Assembly: GCF_001269345.1 (NCBI RefSeq)
Contig: NZ_CXOP01000001.1
Coordinates: forward strand, 1-64,000
Direction of reading: 5' to 3'
Origin: Limnohabitans sp. 2KL-27
GTDB taxonomy: Bacteria > Pseudomonadota > Gammaproteobacteria > Burkholderiales > Burkholderiaceae_C
DNA length: 64,000 bases
The translations under genes and the position numbers were made by a program. Positions 25,868 through 34,676 of the stretch are shown piece after piece (position 1 is the stretch's first letter; each line of letters starts with the position of its first letter). The notes under the pieces are model-generated. The model saw only the letters and a program-made list of their open reading frames with translations, searched no databases and had not been told where the DNA came from.

Positions 25868-26830
25868 ATGGCGGTATTCACCGAAGTCACCGAAACCCAG
25901 GCCAACGACCTGATGCAAGCCCTGAACCTGGGGGCCTTGACGGCATTGCGCGGCATCGAAGGCGGGATTGAAAACACCAACTACTTCGCCAGCACCACCC
26001 AAGGTGAGTACGTGCTCACCCTGTTCGAGCGCCTGACGCATGAACAGCTGCCGTTTTACCTGTTCCTGATGAAACACCTGGCCGGGCGCGGTATCCCGGT
26101 GCCCGACCCGGCTGCCAACCGCGACGGCGATGTGCTGCACACGCTGTGCGGCAAACCGGCCGCCGTGGTCAACAAGCTCGCGGGCAAAAGCCAGTTGCAG
26201 CCCCAGGCCGTGCACTGCGCTGCCGTGGGCGACATGCTGGCGCGCATGCACCTGGCCGGAGCCGACTACAACCGCAGCCAACCCAATTTGCGCGGTTTGC
26301 CCTGGTGGAATGAGACCGTGCCTGTGGTGCTGCCCTACCTGGAAGAAGCGCAAGCGCGCCTGTTGTGCAGCGAATTGGCCTACCAAAACCACATCGCCAG
26401 CGGCGCCGCTTTCGCCGCCCTGCCCCGTGGGCCTGTGCATGCCGACCTGTTTCGCGACAACGTGATGTTCGACGGCGAGCGGCTCACCGGCTTCTTTGAC
26501 TTCTATTTCGCGGGCGTCGACACCTGGCTGTTTGACTTGGCCGTTTGCCTGAACGACTGGTGCATCGACCTGCCCTCGGGCGTGCACGATGCAGCCCGAG
26601 CCCAGGCCATGCTGCGCGCCTACAACCAGGTGCGCCCCCTGACCGCTGCCGAACGCGAATTGCTGCCTGCCCTTGTGCGCGCAGGGGCATTGCGTTTTTG
26701 GATTTCACGGCTGTGGGACTACCATCTGCCCCGCGAAGCGTCCATGCTCACCCCGCACGACCCGACCCATTTCGAACGGGTTTTGCGCGGTCGGGTGCAA
26801 GCGCCCATTTCCCTGTCCGACCTCGTCTGA
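25868..26830 (+). CDS. thrB: Homoserine kinase (APH-fold type)
   Basis: A 320-residue kinase of the aminoglycoside-phosphotransferase fold, the ThrB type found in Beta- and Alphaproteobacteria. It has MAVFTEVTETQANDLMQALNL at the N-terminus, IEGGIENTNYF, the Brenner motif HADLFRDNVMFDG near residue 200 and FFDFYFAG as the metal-binding step. It phosphorylates homoserine on the way to threonine. The start is chosen at MAVFTEV, as in the family. The BPSS1780-type gene follows after 5 bp. Confidence 0.94.
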   Translation: MAVFTEVTETQANDLMQALNLGALTALRGIEGGIENTNYFASTTQGEYVLTLFERLTHEQLPFYLFLMKHLAGRGIPVPDPAANRDGDVLHTLCGKPAAVVNKLAGKSQLQPQAVHCAAVGDMLARMHLAGADYNRSQPNLRGLPWWNETVPVVLPYLEEAQARLLCSELAYQNHIASGAAFAALPRGPVHADLFRDNVMFDGERLTGFFDFYFAGVDTWLFDLAVCLNDWCIDLPSGVHDAARAQAMLRAYNQVRPLTAAERELLPALVRAGALRFWISRLWDYHLPREASMLTPHDPTHFERVLRGRVQAPISLSDLV

Positions 26831-26835
26831 TCACC

Positions 26836-27636
26836 ATGAACCTGCAAATCGTTCCCACCCGTGCCGGCCTCAAGTGGGTCCGTCAGGGCATGAGGACTTT
26901 CTGGCGTCAGCCACTGGCGCTGTCAGGGCTGTTTTTTTTGTTCATGGCCACCGTGTCCATTGTGTCCATCGTGCCCTTCATCGGCAGCGCCTTGGCGCTG
27001 ATCGTTCTGCCCGCGCTCACGCTGGGCATGATGGCGGCGACCCAGACGGCCTCCGAAGGCAAGTTTCCCATGCCCAGCGTGCTGTTTTCGGCCTTCAAAG
27101 CCGGGCCGCACCGCCAAGCCATGCTCCATTTGGGTGGCTTGTACGCGCTGATTTTTTTGGTGGTCATGGGCGCTTCGGCCTTGGTTGACGGCGGCACCTT
27201 CGCCAAGGTGTATTTTGGCGGCCAAGCCATGACGCCCGAGGTGGTCACGACCGACTCGTTCCAGACCGCCTTGTGGGTCTCCATGCTCTTTTATGTGCCC
27301 TTGTCCATGATGTTCTGGCACGCGCCCGCTCTGGTGCACTGGTACGGCCTGCCGGCCGTTAAAAGCCTGTTTTTCAGCTTCGTGGCCTGCTGGCGCAACC
27401 TCAAGGCCTTCGGGGTGTATGTGCTCGCCTGGGGCTTGATTTTCATGTTGGCCGGGGTCTTGGCGCTGCTCATCAGCAGCCTGATGGGCCATCCGGGCCT
27501 GGTCACGGCCACCTTCATGCCGCTGGCGCTGATGGTGGCGGCCATGTTCTTCACTTCGATGCTGTTTTCGGTGCGTGACTGCTTCTCGACCGATGTCTAC
27601 GACGAGGCCCCCGCCAACGCGGCCGGGCCTGACTGA
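26836..27636 (+). CDS. BPSS1780-family membrane protein
   Basis: A 266-residue protein with about six hydrophobic helices. It begins MNLQIVPTRAGLKWVRQGMRTFWRQPLAL, the signature start of the BPSS1780 family of betaproteobacterial inner membrane proteins of unknown function. It is in the same transcript as thrB (5 bp apart) and convergent with the SlyD-like gene. No function can be assigned. Confidence 0.85.
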   Translation: MNLQIVPTRAGLKWVRQGMRTFWRQPLALSGLFFLFMATVSIVSIVPFIGSALALIVLPALTLGMMAATQTASEGKFPMPSVLFSAFKAGPHRQAMLHLGGLYALIFLVVMGASALVDGGTFAKVYFGGQAMTPEVVTTDSFQTALWVSMLFYVPLSMMFWHAPALVHWYGLPAVKSLFFSFVACWRNLKAFGVYVLAWGLIFMLAGVLALLISSLMGHPGLVTATFMPLALMVAAMFFTSMLFSVRDCFSTDVYDEAPANAAGPD

Positions 27637-27641
27637 GCGAC

Positions 27642-28118
27642 TCAGTGGTGGTGGCCGTGCGCACCGTGTGCATGGCGGTGCGTCACCTCGTCGGCTGAGG
27701 CCGCCCGCACTTCCAGCACCTTCAGACTCAGCGTCAGGTGCTGCCCAGCCCAAGGGTGGTTGCCGTCCAGGATCACCTTGTCGCCCTTGATTTTGAGCAC
27801 ATTGAACACCTGCTCGCGTCCATCGGGCGTGCGTCCGCGCAGCTGACCGCCCACTTTGACACCGGGCGGAAACTCGCTTTTGGGGATGGTCTGCACCAGG
27901 CTCTCGTCGCGCTCGCCAAAGGCGTCGGTCGGGTTCAGCAGGAGCGTGGTGCTGAAGCCCACGTCCTGGCCTTCCAGCGCGGCTTCGATTTTGGGAAAGG
28001 TGTTGTCGTAACCACCATGCAAATAAGAAGTGGGCTCACTCGCCTTGTCGAGCAACTGGCCTTGGGCGTTGGTCACTTTGTATTGCATGGTGACGACGGT
28101 GTCTTGGGTGATTTTCAT
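27642..28118 (-). CDS. SlyD-like FKBP peptidyl-prolyl isomerase
   Basis: A 158-residue FKBP-type isomerase with the SlyD layout: short FKBP halves (TVVTMQYKVTNAQGQLLD, SYLHGGYDNTFPKIEAALEGQDVGF) around an insert-in-flap domain (FGERDESLVQTIPKSEFP). It ends in a His-rich tail (HRHAHGAHGHHH) able to bind Ni or Zn, as SlyD does. It likely assists folding and metal delivery. The start MKITQDTV is the family start. Confidence 0.88.
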   Translation of the reverse strand: MKITQDTVVTMQYKVTNAQGQLLDKASEPTSYLHGGYDNTFPKIEAALEGQDVGFSTTLLLNPTDAFGERDESLVQTIPKSEFPPGVKVGGQLRGRTPDGREQVFNVLKIKGDKVILDGNHPWAGQHLTLSLKVLEVRAASADEVTHRHAHGAHGHHH

Positions 28119-28144
28119 GGGGACTTTCAGAACAGAAATCGGGT

Positions 28145-30637
28145 TTAAACCACGGTGAGTTTGGCCACGCTGAGCGCCAGCCATTTCACACCATGGCGCG
28201 GGAAATTCACTTGGGCCCTGGCATCGGCGCCCACGCCTTCAACCGCGAGCACTTTGCCTTCGCCAAACTTGGTGTGAAACACCTGGCCACCTGCGGCAAT
28301 GCCGTGCTCGGGCGCGACTTTTTGTACCGGCACGGGCGGGCTTTTGTAGGTTTCGGTGCTCAGGCTGCTTTGGCCCCAAGCCGGTCGGGCGTGTCGGTTG
28401 AAGGCCGGGGTTTGCGGCCAGCCGCCACCCGCAGCGCCGGCCCCGGCTTGCCCCAAGTTGGAGAACCCGCCGTTTTTGGGCGTGACCCACTTGAGGCACT
28501 CTTCGGGCAGCTCTTCCAGAAAGCGGCTTTTCAGGTTGTAGCGGGTCTGGCCGTGCAACATGCGGGTTTGCGAATGGCTCAAATACAAACGCTTGCGGGC
28601 GCGGGTGATGGCCACATACATCAAGCGGCGCTCTTCTTCGAGGCCGTCAAAATCGTTCATCGAATTTTCATGCGGGAACAGGCCCTCTTCCAGCCCGGTG
28701 ATGAACACCGCATCAAACTCCAAGCCCTTGCTGGCGTGCACCGTCATGAGCTGCACCGCGTCTTCACCGGCTTGCGCCTGGTTGTCGCCTGCTTCGAGCG
28801 AGGCGTGCGTGAGGAATGCCGCCAGCGGGCTCATGATCACGCCGTCTTCGCTGAACTCGTCGGTCAAAACCTCGTCATCGCGAGGACCGAAGGGACGTGG
28901 CGATCCAGCACTGGACTGCCGCGCGTCGCTCGCAGTGACGGAGTCTTCGTCATCGCGACCACGAGCTTGCCAAGCGGGTGACGATCCATCTTCTACGGGG
29001 TATAGCCCCTGACTGGCCTGGCTCTGCGGCAGGGCCACCGCGCTGCGGCCAAAGCCTTCCTGTGTGACAAAGCTCTCGGCGGCGTTGACCAGTTCCTCCA
29101 AGTTCTCCACCCGGTCGGCGCCTTCTTTTTCAGCGCGGTAGTGGGTCACCAGGCCGGTCTTGTCCAGCACCAAATCGATGATTTCGCGCAAGGTTCGGCC
29201 CTCGGTCTGCTCGCGCAGCACATCCACCATGGCCACAAAGGCCGCCAAATTGGCCCCGGCCTTGCCGGTGGTCGCGCTCACCGCATCGTGCAGCGAGCAA
29301 CCTGCGGCGCGGGCCGCGTCTTGCAACTGCTCGATGCTGCGCGCACCAATGCCGCGCGGCGGAAAGTTGACCACCCGCAAAAAGCTGGTGTCGTCGTTGG
29401 GGTTCTCCATCAGGCGCAAATAGGCCAGCGCGTGCTTGATCTCGGCGCGCTCAAAAAATCGCAAACCGCCGTACACCCGGTACGGAAACCCGGCGTTGAA
29501 CAGCGCGGTTTCCAGCACCCGGCTTTGCGCGTTGCTGCGGTACAGCAGGGCCACTTCTTTTCGTTCAAAGCCGTCTTGTTTGACCAGTTGGCGCAACTCG
29601 TCCACCAGCCACTGCGCCTCGGCAAAGTCCGACGGCGACTCCACCACCCGCACCGGCTCGCCCGCGCCTTGGTCTGTGCGCAGGGTTTTGCCCAAGCGGG
29701 TCTTGTTGTGGCTGATCAGGTGGTTGGCCGAATCCAGGATGTTGCTGAAACTGCGGTAGTTCTGCTCCAGCTTGATCTGGTGCTTGACTTGAAACTCGCG
29801 CACAAAGTCGGCCATATTGCCCACACGGGCCCCCCGGAAGGCGTAAATGCTCTGGTCATCGTCGCCCACGGCCAAAATGGCACATTCCCCCCCCTCGCCC
29901 GGCAAGCCGGCCAGCTGCTTGAGCCAAGCGTATTGCAGCTTGTTGGTGTCCTGAAACTCGTCCACCAGGATGTGCTTGAACCGGCGGCGGTAATGATCCC
30001 GCACATGCAGGTTGTCACGCAGCAGCTCGTACGAGCGCAGCATCAGCTCGCCAAAATCCACCACACCTTCGCGCTGGCATTGCTCTTCGTACAGCTGATA
30101 CAGCTCCACCTTGCGGCGGGTTTCGTCGTCGCGCACGGGCACATCGCCCGGGCGCTGGCCGTCTTCTTTGCAGCCCGCAATGAAATACTGCACCTGCTTC
30201 GGGGGGAAGCGGTCTTCGTCCACATTGAACTGCTTGCACAGCCGCTTGACGGCCGACAGCTGGTCTTGCGTGTCCAAAATTTGAAAAGTCTGCGGTAAAC
30301 CTGCCAGCTGGTGATGCGCCCGCAAAAACCGGTTGCACAGCCCGTGGAAGGTGCCGATCCACATGGCGTTCACATTGACCGGCAGCATGGACTGCAAGCG
30401 CAGCTTCATCTCTTTGGCGGCCTTGTTGGTGAACGTCACCGCCAAGATGCCGCCGGGCGAGACCTGGGAGGTCTGCAGCAACCAAGCGATGCGCGTGGTC
30501 AGCACCCGGGTTTTGCCCGAACCTGCGCCCGCCAAAATCAAGGCGTGTTCAGCTGGCAAGGCCACCGCCCGGTGCTGCTCGTCGTTGAGCTGGGCGAGCA
30601 AGGGGGAGGATGGATTCGGTGGGGAGTCTGACAGCAT
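28145..30637 (-). CDS. uvrD: ATP-dependent DNA helicase UvrD with in-frame repeat insertion
   Basis: An 830-residue SF1A helicase for excision and mismatch repair. Motif I is AGAGSGKT; others are TFTNKAAKEMK, LVDEFQDTN, GDDDQSIYAFRGA, TVHASKGLEFDAV and VAITRARKRLYLSHS. Between EGFGRSAVALP and PLAAFLTHASLEAG the protein has about 50 extra residues (about 538-588), low-complexity and rich in Ser, Arg and Asp, that are encoded by a palindromic repeat at 28874-28989. E. coli UvrD is 720 residues. The reading frame is kept, so the gene may still work, with the insert at the edge of domain 2B. Confidence 0.94.
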   Translation of the reverse strand: MLSDSPPNPSSPLLAQLNDEQHRAVALPAEHALILAGAGSGKTRVLTTRIAWLLQTSQVSPGGILAVTFTNKAAKEMKLRLQSMLPVNVNAMWIGTFHGLCNRFLRAHHQLAGLPQTFQILDTQDQLSAVKRLCKQFNVDEDRFPPKQVQYFIAGCKEDGQRPGDVPVRDDETRRKVELYQLYEEQCQREGVVDFGELMLRSYELLRDNLHVRDHYRRRFKHILVDEFQDTNKLQYAWLKQLAGLPGEGGECAILAVGDDDQSIYAFRGARVGNMADFVREFQVKHQIKLEQNYRSFSNILDSANHLISHNKTRLGKTLRTDQGAGEPVRVVESPSDFAEAQWLVDELRQLVKQDGFERKEVALLYRSNAQSRVLETALFNAGFPYRVYGGLRFFERAEIKHALAYLRLMENPNDDTSFLRVVNFPPRGIGARSIEQLQDAARAAGCSLHDAVSATTGKAGANLAAFVAMVDVLREQTEGRTLREIIDLVLDKTGLVTHYRAEKEGADRVENLEELVNAAESFVTQEGFGRSAVALPQSQASQGLYPVEDGSSPAWQARGRDDEDSVTASDARQSSAGSPRPFGPRDDEVLTDEFSEDGVIMSPLAAFLTHASLEAGDNQAQAGEDAVQLMTVHASKGLEFDAVFITGLEEGLFPHENSMNDFDGLEEERRLMYVAITRARKRLYLSHSQTRMLHGQTRYNLKSRFLEELPEECLKWVTPKNGGFSNLGQAGAGAAGGGWPQTPAFNRHARPAWGQSSLSTETYKSPPVPVQKVAPEHGIAAGGQVFHTKFGEGKVLAVEGVGADARAQVNFPRHGVKWLALSVAKLTVV
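28874..28989. repeat. REP-like palindromic repeat inside uvrD
   Basis: A full unit at 28874-28939 begins GTCATCGCGAGGACCGAAGG, has a centre GATCCAGCACTGGACTGCC and ends CGCTCGCAGTGAC; a partial second unit starts at 28949 (GTCATCGCGACCACGAG). It belongs to the same family as 2668-2723. It is embedded in frame in the uvrD coding sequence and encodes about 40-50 residues not normally present in UvrD. Confidence 0.8.
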
Positions 30638-30704
30638 AGGGGGAGATTGTAGGAACTAAGTGTCCCGAAGCCGTGAACCCAAAAAAGCCGTCAGGTCATG
30701 CGGG

Positions 30705-30749
30705 TAGAATCAGCCACCGGGCCCAAGATTCTTGCGCCCGGTTTTTTTT
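30705..30749 (+). promoter_or_regulatory. Promoter and attenuator-like hairpin upstream of guaC
   Basis: TAGAAT at about 30705-30710 matches the local -10 type. Seven bases later ACCGGGC (30716-30722) pairs with GCCCGGT (30736-30742), with an inner CAAG/CTTG stem, followed by eight T. This is a complete intrinsic-terminator shape about 100 bp before the guaC start codon. A second possible hairpin (GCCCTGAACC with GGTTC/AGGGC) follows at 30750-30784. Transcription starting at this -10 would meet the hairpin first, which suggests attenuation; no known riboswitch class is recognisable. Confidence 0.5.
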
Positions 30750-30851
30750 GCCCTGAACCTGCAATGGGTTCGTTTCAAGGGCGAGAAAACCGGCCAGGCC
30801 AAGCGCTCACTCGTTCTCTCAACGAATCCTTTTTTGGAGCTTGGTTTTCTC

Positions 30852-31829
30852 ATGGAAATTTTTGACTACGACAACATCCTGCTTTTGCCACGCAAGTGCC
30901 GCGTGGAAAGCCGTTCCGAGTGCGATGCAAGCGTCACCTTGGGCAGCCGCACCTTCCGCCTGCCGGTGGTACCGGCCAACATGAAGACGGTGGTGGATGA
31001 AACGATCTGCCTGTGGATGGCACAAAACAACTACTTTTACGTGATGCACCGCTTTGATCTGGACAACGTCCAGTTCGTGCGCGACATGCACGCCAAAGGT
31101 GTTTACGCCTCGATCTCGTTGGGCGTCAAAGCCCCCGACCGCGCCACCGTGGACCAGCTGGCCGCCGAGAACCTGGTGCCCGAGTACATCACCATCGACA
31201 TCGCCCACGGCCATGCCGACAGCGTGCGCGACATGATCGGCTACATCAAGGCCAAACTGCCCGCCAGCTTTGTGATCGCGGGCAACGTGGCCACGCCCGA
31301 AGCCGTGATCGATCTGGAAAACTGGGGCGCAGACGCCACCAAAGTGGGCGTGGGCCCCGGCAAGGTCTGCATCACCAAGCTCAAGACGGGTTTTGGCACG
31401 GGCGGCTGGCAGTTGTCGGCGCTCAAGTGGTGCGCCCGTGTGGCCACCAAGCCGATCATTGCCGACGGCGGCATCCGCAGCCACGGCGACATCGCCAAGA
31501 GCATCCGATTTGGGGCCAGCATGGTCATGATCGGCTCACTCTTTGCCGGCCACGAAGAGTCGCCCGGCAAAACCGTCGAGGTCGATGGCGAGATGTTCAA
31601 GGAGTACTACGGCTCGGCGTCTGACTTCAACAAGGGCGAATACAAGCACGTGGAAGGCAAACGCATTTTGGAGCCGATCAAGGGCAAGCTGGCCAACACG
31701 CTGATTGAGATGGAGCAGGACGTGCAAAGCTCGATCAGCTACGCAGGTGGCACCAAGCTGATGGACATCCGCAAGGTGAACTATGTGACCCTGGGCGGCG
31801 ACAACGCGGGTGAGCACCTGTTGATGTAA
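30852..31829 (+). CDS. guaC: GMP reductase
   Basis: A 325-residue enzyme of the IMPDH/GMPR barrel. The active Cys is in [23 protein letters not shown], and the phosphate site is [27 protein letters not shown]. It has no CBS domains, and the [20 protein letters not shown] start and length fit GMP reductase of the GuaC2 type rather than IMP dehydrogenase. It reduces GMP to IMP with NADPH, linking guanine to adenine nucleotides. It stands alone behind a leader with a terminator-like hairpin. A GGAG about 12 bp upstream is the only Shine-Dalgarno candidate. Confidence 0.93.
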   Translation: MEIFDYDNILLLPRKCRVESRSECDASVTLGSRTFRLPVVPANMKTVVDETICLWMAQNNYFYVMHRFDLDNVQFVRDMHAKGVYASISLGVKAPDRATVDQLAAENLVPEYITIDIAHGHADSVRDMIGYIKAKLPASFVIAGNVATPEAVIDLENWGADATKVGVGPGKVCITKLKTGFGTGGWQLSALKWCARVATKPIIADGGIRSHGDIAKSIRFGASMVMIGSLFAGHEESPGKTVEVDGEMFKEYYGSASDFNKGEYKHVEGKRILEPIKGKLANTLIEMEQDVQSSISYAGGTKLMDIRKVNYVTLGGDNAGEHLLM

Positions 31830-31850
31830 CCCCCCCGCCGCTTTGACACC

Positions 31851-31879
31851 AAGGGGAGCCGCATGGCTCCCCTTTTTTT
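31851..31879 (+). terminator. Terminator after guaC
   Basis: AAGGGGAGCC and GGCTCCCCTT flank a four-base loop and are followed by a run of T. It lies about 20 bp beyond the guaC stop; the T-run is strong only on the plus strand, although the stem may also serve the convergent TauE gene. Confidence 0.85.
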
Positions 31880-31894
31880 GGGGGTTCAACGGCC

Positions 31895-32626
31895 TCAGCG
31901 CAAGGCCCCCAGCGCCAGCATCACACCACTGACCACCAGCAAGCCGCAGATGATCTGACGCAAACGCGCCACAGGTACGCGGTGCGCCAGACGGTGGCCC
32001 AGCCACACGCCCGCCAGCGCCACACCGATCAGCCCCACCCAACGCTGCCAGATCCAGCCGCTGGACAAGCGCCCTTCCCAAGCCATCCCGATCAGCACGG
32101 TGGCCGCTGCCACGGCAATGACCAAGGGCGTGGTGGCCCGCAATTGCTGCACATCCGACAAGCGGCGACTGAGCCAAGCCACCACCAAGGGGCCGGCCGT
32201 GCCGAAGATCATTTCGACCAAACCAATGGCCGCCCCAGCAGGCCAAGCCCACACAGGTGCTGCGTCTGACGCTGGGGACACCTTCGGCCGCAAGGCATTG
32301 ATCCCCACGCCCGCCACATACACCCCCAGCACAAGCAAAGGCCAGCGGCTGTTCATGTGCTGCACAAGCCACAAACCCAGCAGCGTGCCCAGCACCATGC
32401 CCGGCAAGAGGCGGCGCAGTTCGCGCCACTGCACCTGACGCCAGTTCAGCCCGCTGTGGAAAGCCGAAGCGGGCACGTCCATCAGCAATGCAAGTGCCAC
32501 CACATCGGGCAAGGGCCATGTCCAGGCCAACAAGGGCACCACCACCAAAGACGAACCAAATCCCGTCAGGCCCAGCACGGTGTAACCCAACAAAACCACC
32601 CCCACGGGATAAAACCACTCCTGCAT
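31895..32626 (-). CDS. TauE/SafE-family membrane permease
   Basis: A 243-residue membrane protein with about eight hydrophobic segments and the TauE/SafE pattern (LLGYTVLGLTGFGSSLVVVPLLA, repeated in the second half as AAIGLVEMIFGTAGPLVVAWL). Members export sulfite, sulfoacetate or other organic anions; the substrate here is unknown. It follows the LysR gene by 19 bp on the same strand, so the two may be cotranscribed. Confidence 0.85.
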   Translation of the reverse strand: MQEWFYPVGVVLLGYTVLGLTGFGSSLVVVPLLAWTWPLPDVVALALLMDVPASAFHSGLNWRQVQWRELRRLLPGMVLGTLLGLWLVQHMNSRWPLLVLGVYVAGVGINALRPKVSPASDAAPVWAWPAGAAIGLVEMIFGTAGPLVVAWLSRRLSDVQQLRATTPLVIAVAAATVLIGMAWEGRLSSGWIWQRWVGLIGVALAGVWLGHRLAHRVPVARLRQIICGLLVVSGVMLALGALR

Positions 32627-32645
32627 CCTGATTCCTTTTTGACCG

Positions 32646-33551
32646 TCAATCCGTCAAGTGTTTTTGGATAAATTCCCGGAACACCGACATGACGGGCAAC
32701 TCGGTGCGGCCCGCCAGGGTGATGAGACCCAGCCTTGCCTGACCCTGCAAAGGCGTGCTCATGCCCAATTCCACCAAACGGCCTTGGGCCATGCCCTCTC
32801 GCGCAGCCCCCACAATGCCCAGGTAAATCGCATCGGTTTGCCCCACCACATCGAGCAAGCTGGCGATGTCTTCGCACTGCAAGGTGGTCATTTGTGCCGG
32901 GTTGGCCTGCGGGCCATAGTGGTCCACCAGCAAACGGGCCACCTCTTGCGACAAGGGGATGGAGGCGATGGGGTAGGCCAGCAAGGCTTCAAAGGGCACG
33001 CCATGGGGGTGGAGGCTGAGCAGCGGGTGCCCCTGACGGCAGACAAAGCCTGCACGCATTTCCACCAGATGTGCCATTTTCAAGTCGGGCGCGGCTTCCA
33101 CACGCCGCACGTCCACCACCAGAGCGTCGAGTTGCCGCTCGCGCAGCTCAGTCAGTTGCAGTTCGGTGGACCCGCGCGACACCGTGACCTGCACCGTGGG
33201 GTGATGCTTGGCCATGAAGACCAACCAGGGCGTCATCAGCATCGCGCCAGGGCCAGAGCCCAAACCCACCCGCAACGAACCCAAGCCGCCTTGTTGGAGC
33301 AAAGAAGCGCCCTGTTTGAGTTCCTGGGCCTCGTGCACAATGCGCCGAGCCCGCTCCAGCACCGAGCGGCCCAAGGGTGTCAGCTCATTTTTTTTGCCGA
33401 CCCGGTCCACCAGCGCGCCGCCCAAGTCTTCTTCCAAGGCTTGAATGCTGCGGCTCAGGGCCGACTGGGTGATGTGCAGCTTTTCTGCCGCGCGGCTGAA
33501 GGAGCCGGTATCGGCCAGGGCCAGCCAGTGCTCAAGGTGCCTGAGGTTCAT
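32646..33551 (-). CDS. LysR-family transcriptional regulator
   Basis: A 301-residue LTTR. The N-terminal winged helix-turn-helix is MNLRHLEHWLALADTGSFSRAAEKLHITQSALSRSIQALEEDLG, followed by a two-lobed effector domain. It is divergent from the Bug/M20 amidohydrolase pair at 33671 across 119 bp and is probably their regulator. The effector is unknown. Confidence 0.9.
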   Translation of the reverse strand: MNLRHLEHWLALADTGSFSRAAEKLHITQSALSRSIQALEEDLGGALVDRVGKKNELTPLGRSVLERARRIVHEAQELKQGASLLQQGGLGSLRVGLGSGPGAMLMTPWLVFMAKHHPTVQVTVSRGSTELQLTELRERQLDALVVDVRRVEAAPDLKMAHLVEMRAGFVCRQGHPLLSLHPHGVPFEALLAYPIASIPLSQEVARLLVDHYGPQANPAQMTTLQCEDIASLLDVVGQTDAIYLGIVGAAREGMAQGRLVELGMSTPLQGQARLGLITLAGRTELPVMSVFREFIQKHLTD

Positions 33552-33670
33552 GCATGCATTTTACGAATGAACATCAGGAAAATAAGTCATTGGACACATT
33601 GATTTGGAGTTTTTACGATTTCTCCATGGTCATTTCAACCATGCAGAACCTCAAACTTCCTGGAGACATC

Positions 33671-34648
33671 ATGAACATCCCTACCCTTCTCGCCAGTCTG
33701 GCCTTGGTGGCCAGCGCTTTGAGCCCCGCCCTCGCGCAAACCTATCCGGCCAAAACGATCAACCTGATCGTGCCCTACCCGGCCGGTGGCCCTTCGGACT
33801 TTTTTGCCCGCAAGGTGCAACCCGATGCCGCAGCCAAGCTGGGGCAAACCATGATCATCGACAACGTTGGCGGCGCAGGCGGCGCCATCGGCATGGCCAA
33901 ACTGGTGAACGCGCCGGCCGACGGCTACACCCTGAGTCTGGGCAGTCCCATGGAGCTGGTGCTGGCCCCCATGGCCATCCAAGGCGTGAAGTACAAATCC
34001 GAAGACTTCAAGCTGGTGGCGCAATTCACGACCACCAACACGATTTTGGCGGTGCGCAACTCCCTGAACATCAAGACGGTGGATGAACTGCTGGCATTGG
34101 CTCGCAAAAACAAAGACAAGCCACTGAGCTACGGCAGCGTAGGGCCCGGCTCGCTGTACCACCTGATTGGCGAAAAATTTTCGCAACTCACCCAAGTGCA
34201 AATGTTGCACGTGCCCTACAAAGGCATTGCCCCCTTGCTGACCGACCTGATGGGCGGGCAGATCGACATGGCGTTCCTGCCCATGGCCGGCTCCATTCCG
34301 CAAACCATCATCGACGGCAAAGTTCAGGGACTGGCCGTGACATCCAAAACCCCGCACCCGCTGTTCAAACAGTTCCCGGCCATGGCGGCCATGAAGGGTC
34401 TGGAGGCCATGGACTTTGACATCTGGGCGGGCGTGCAGGTGCACAAAAACACCCCGGACGCTGTGGTCAACACCCTGAACAAAGCCTTCTATGCCGCCGC
34501 TGAAGTGCCCGAAACCCGCAAAGCGCTGGAAGCCAGCGGCAATGTGGTCCTGCCTTCGCGCAGCCCAGCAGAGCTGGCGCGCGTGTACCAAGGCGAAATC
34601 GAGCGCTACCGGGCGATTGCCAAATCCATTAACCTGCAAGCTCAGTAA
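33671..34648 (+). CDS. Bug/TctC-family periplasmic solute-binding protein
   Basis: A 325-residue protein with a signal peptide (MNIPTLLASLALVASALSPALAQ) and the Bug core NLIVPYPAGGPSDFFARK, which contacts carboxylate ligands. Bug proteins are numerous in Burkholderiales and bind small carboxylates, often acting as sensors or receptors without their own transporter. No TctAB genes are nearby. It is followed after 28 bp by an M20 amidohydrolase, which suggests its ligand is an N-acyl compound or the product of hydrolysis. Confidence 0.88.
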   Translation: MNIPTLLASLALVASALSPALAQTYPAKTINLIVPYPAGGPSDFFARKVQPDAAAKLGQTMIIDNVGGAGGAIGMAKLVNAPADGYTLSLGSPMELVLAPMAIQGVKYKSEDFKLVAQFTTTNTILAVRNSLNIKTVDELLALARKNKDKPLSYGSVGPGSLYHLIGEKFSQLTQVQMLHVPYKGIAPLLTDLMGGQIDMAFLPMAGSIPQTIIDGKVQGLAVTSKTPHPLFKQFPAMAAMKGLEAMDFDIWAGVQVHKNTPDAVVNTLNKAFYAAAEVPETRKALEASGNVVLPSRSPAELARVYQGEIERYRAIAKSINLQAQ

Positions 34649-34676
34649 TCCACTGCGGTCACAAGAGGTCTCTGCC

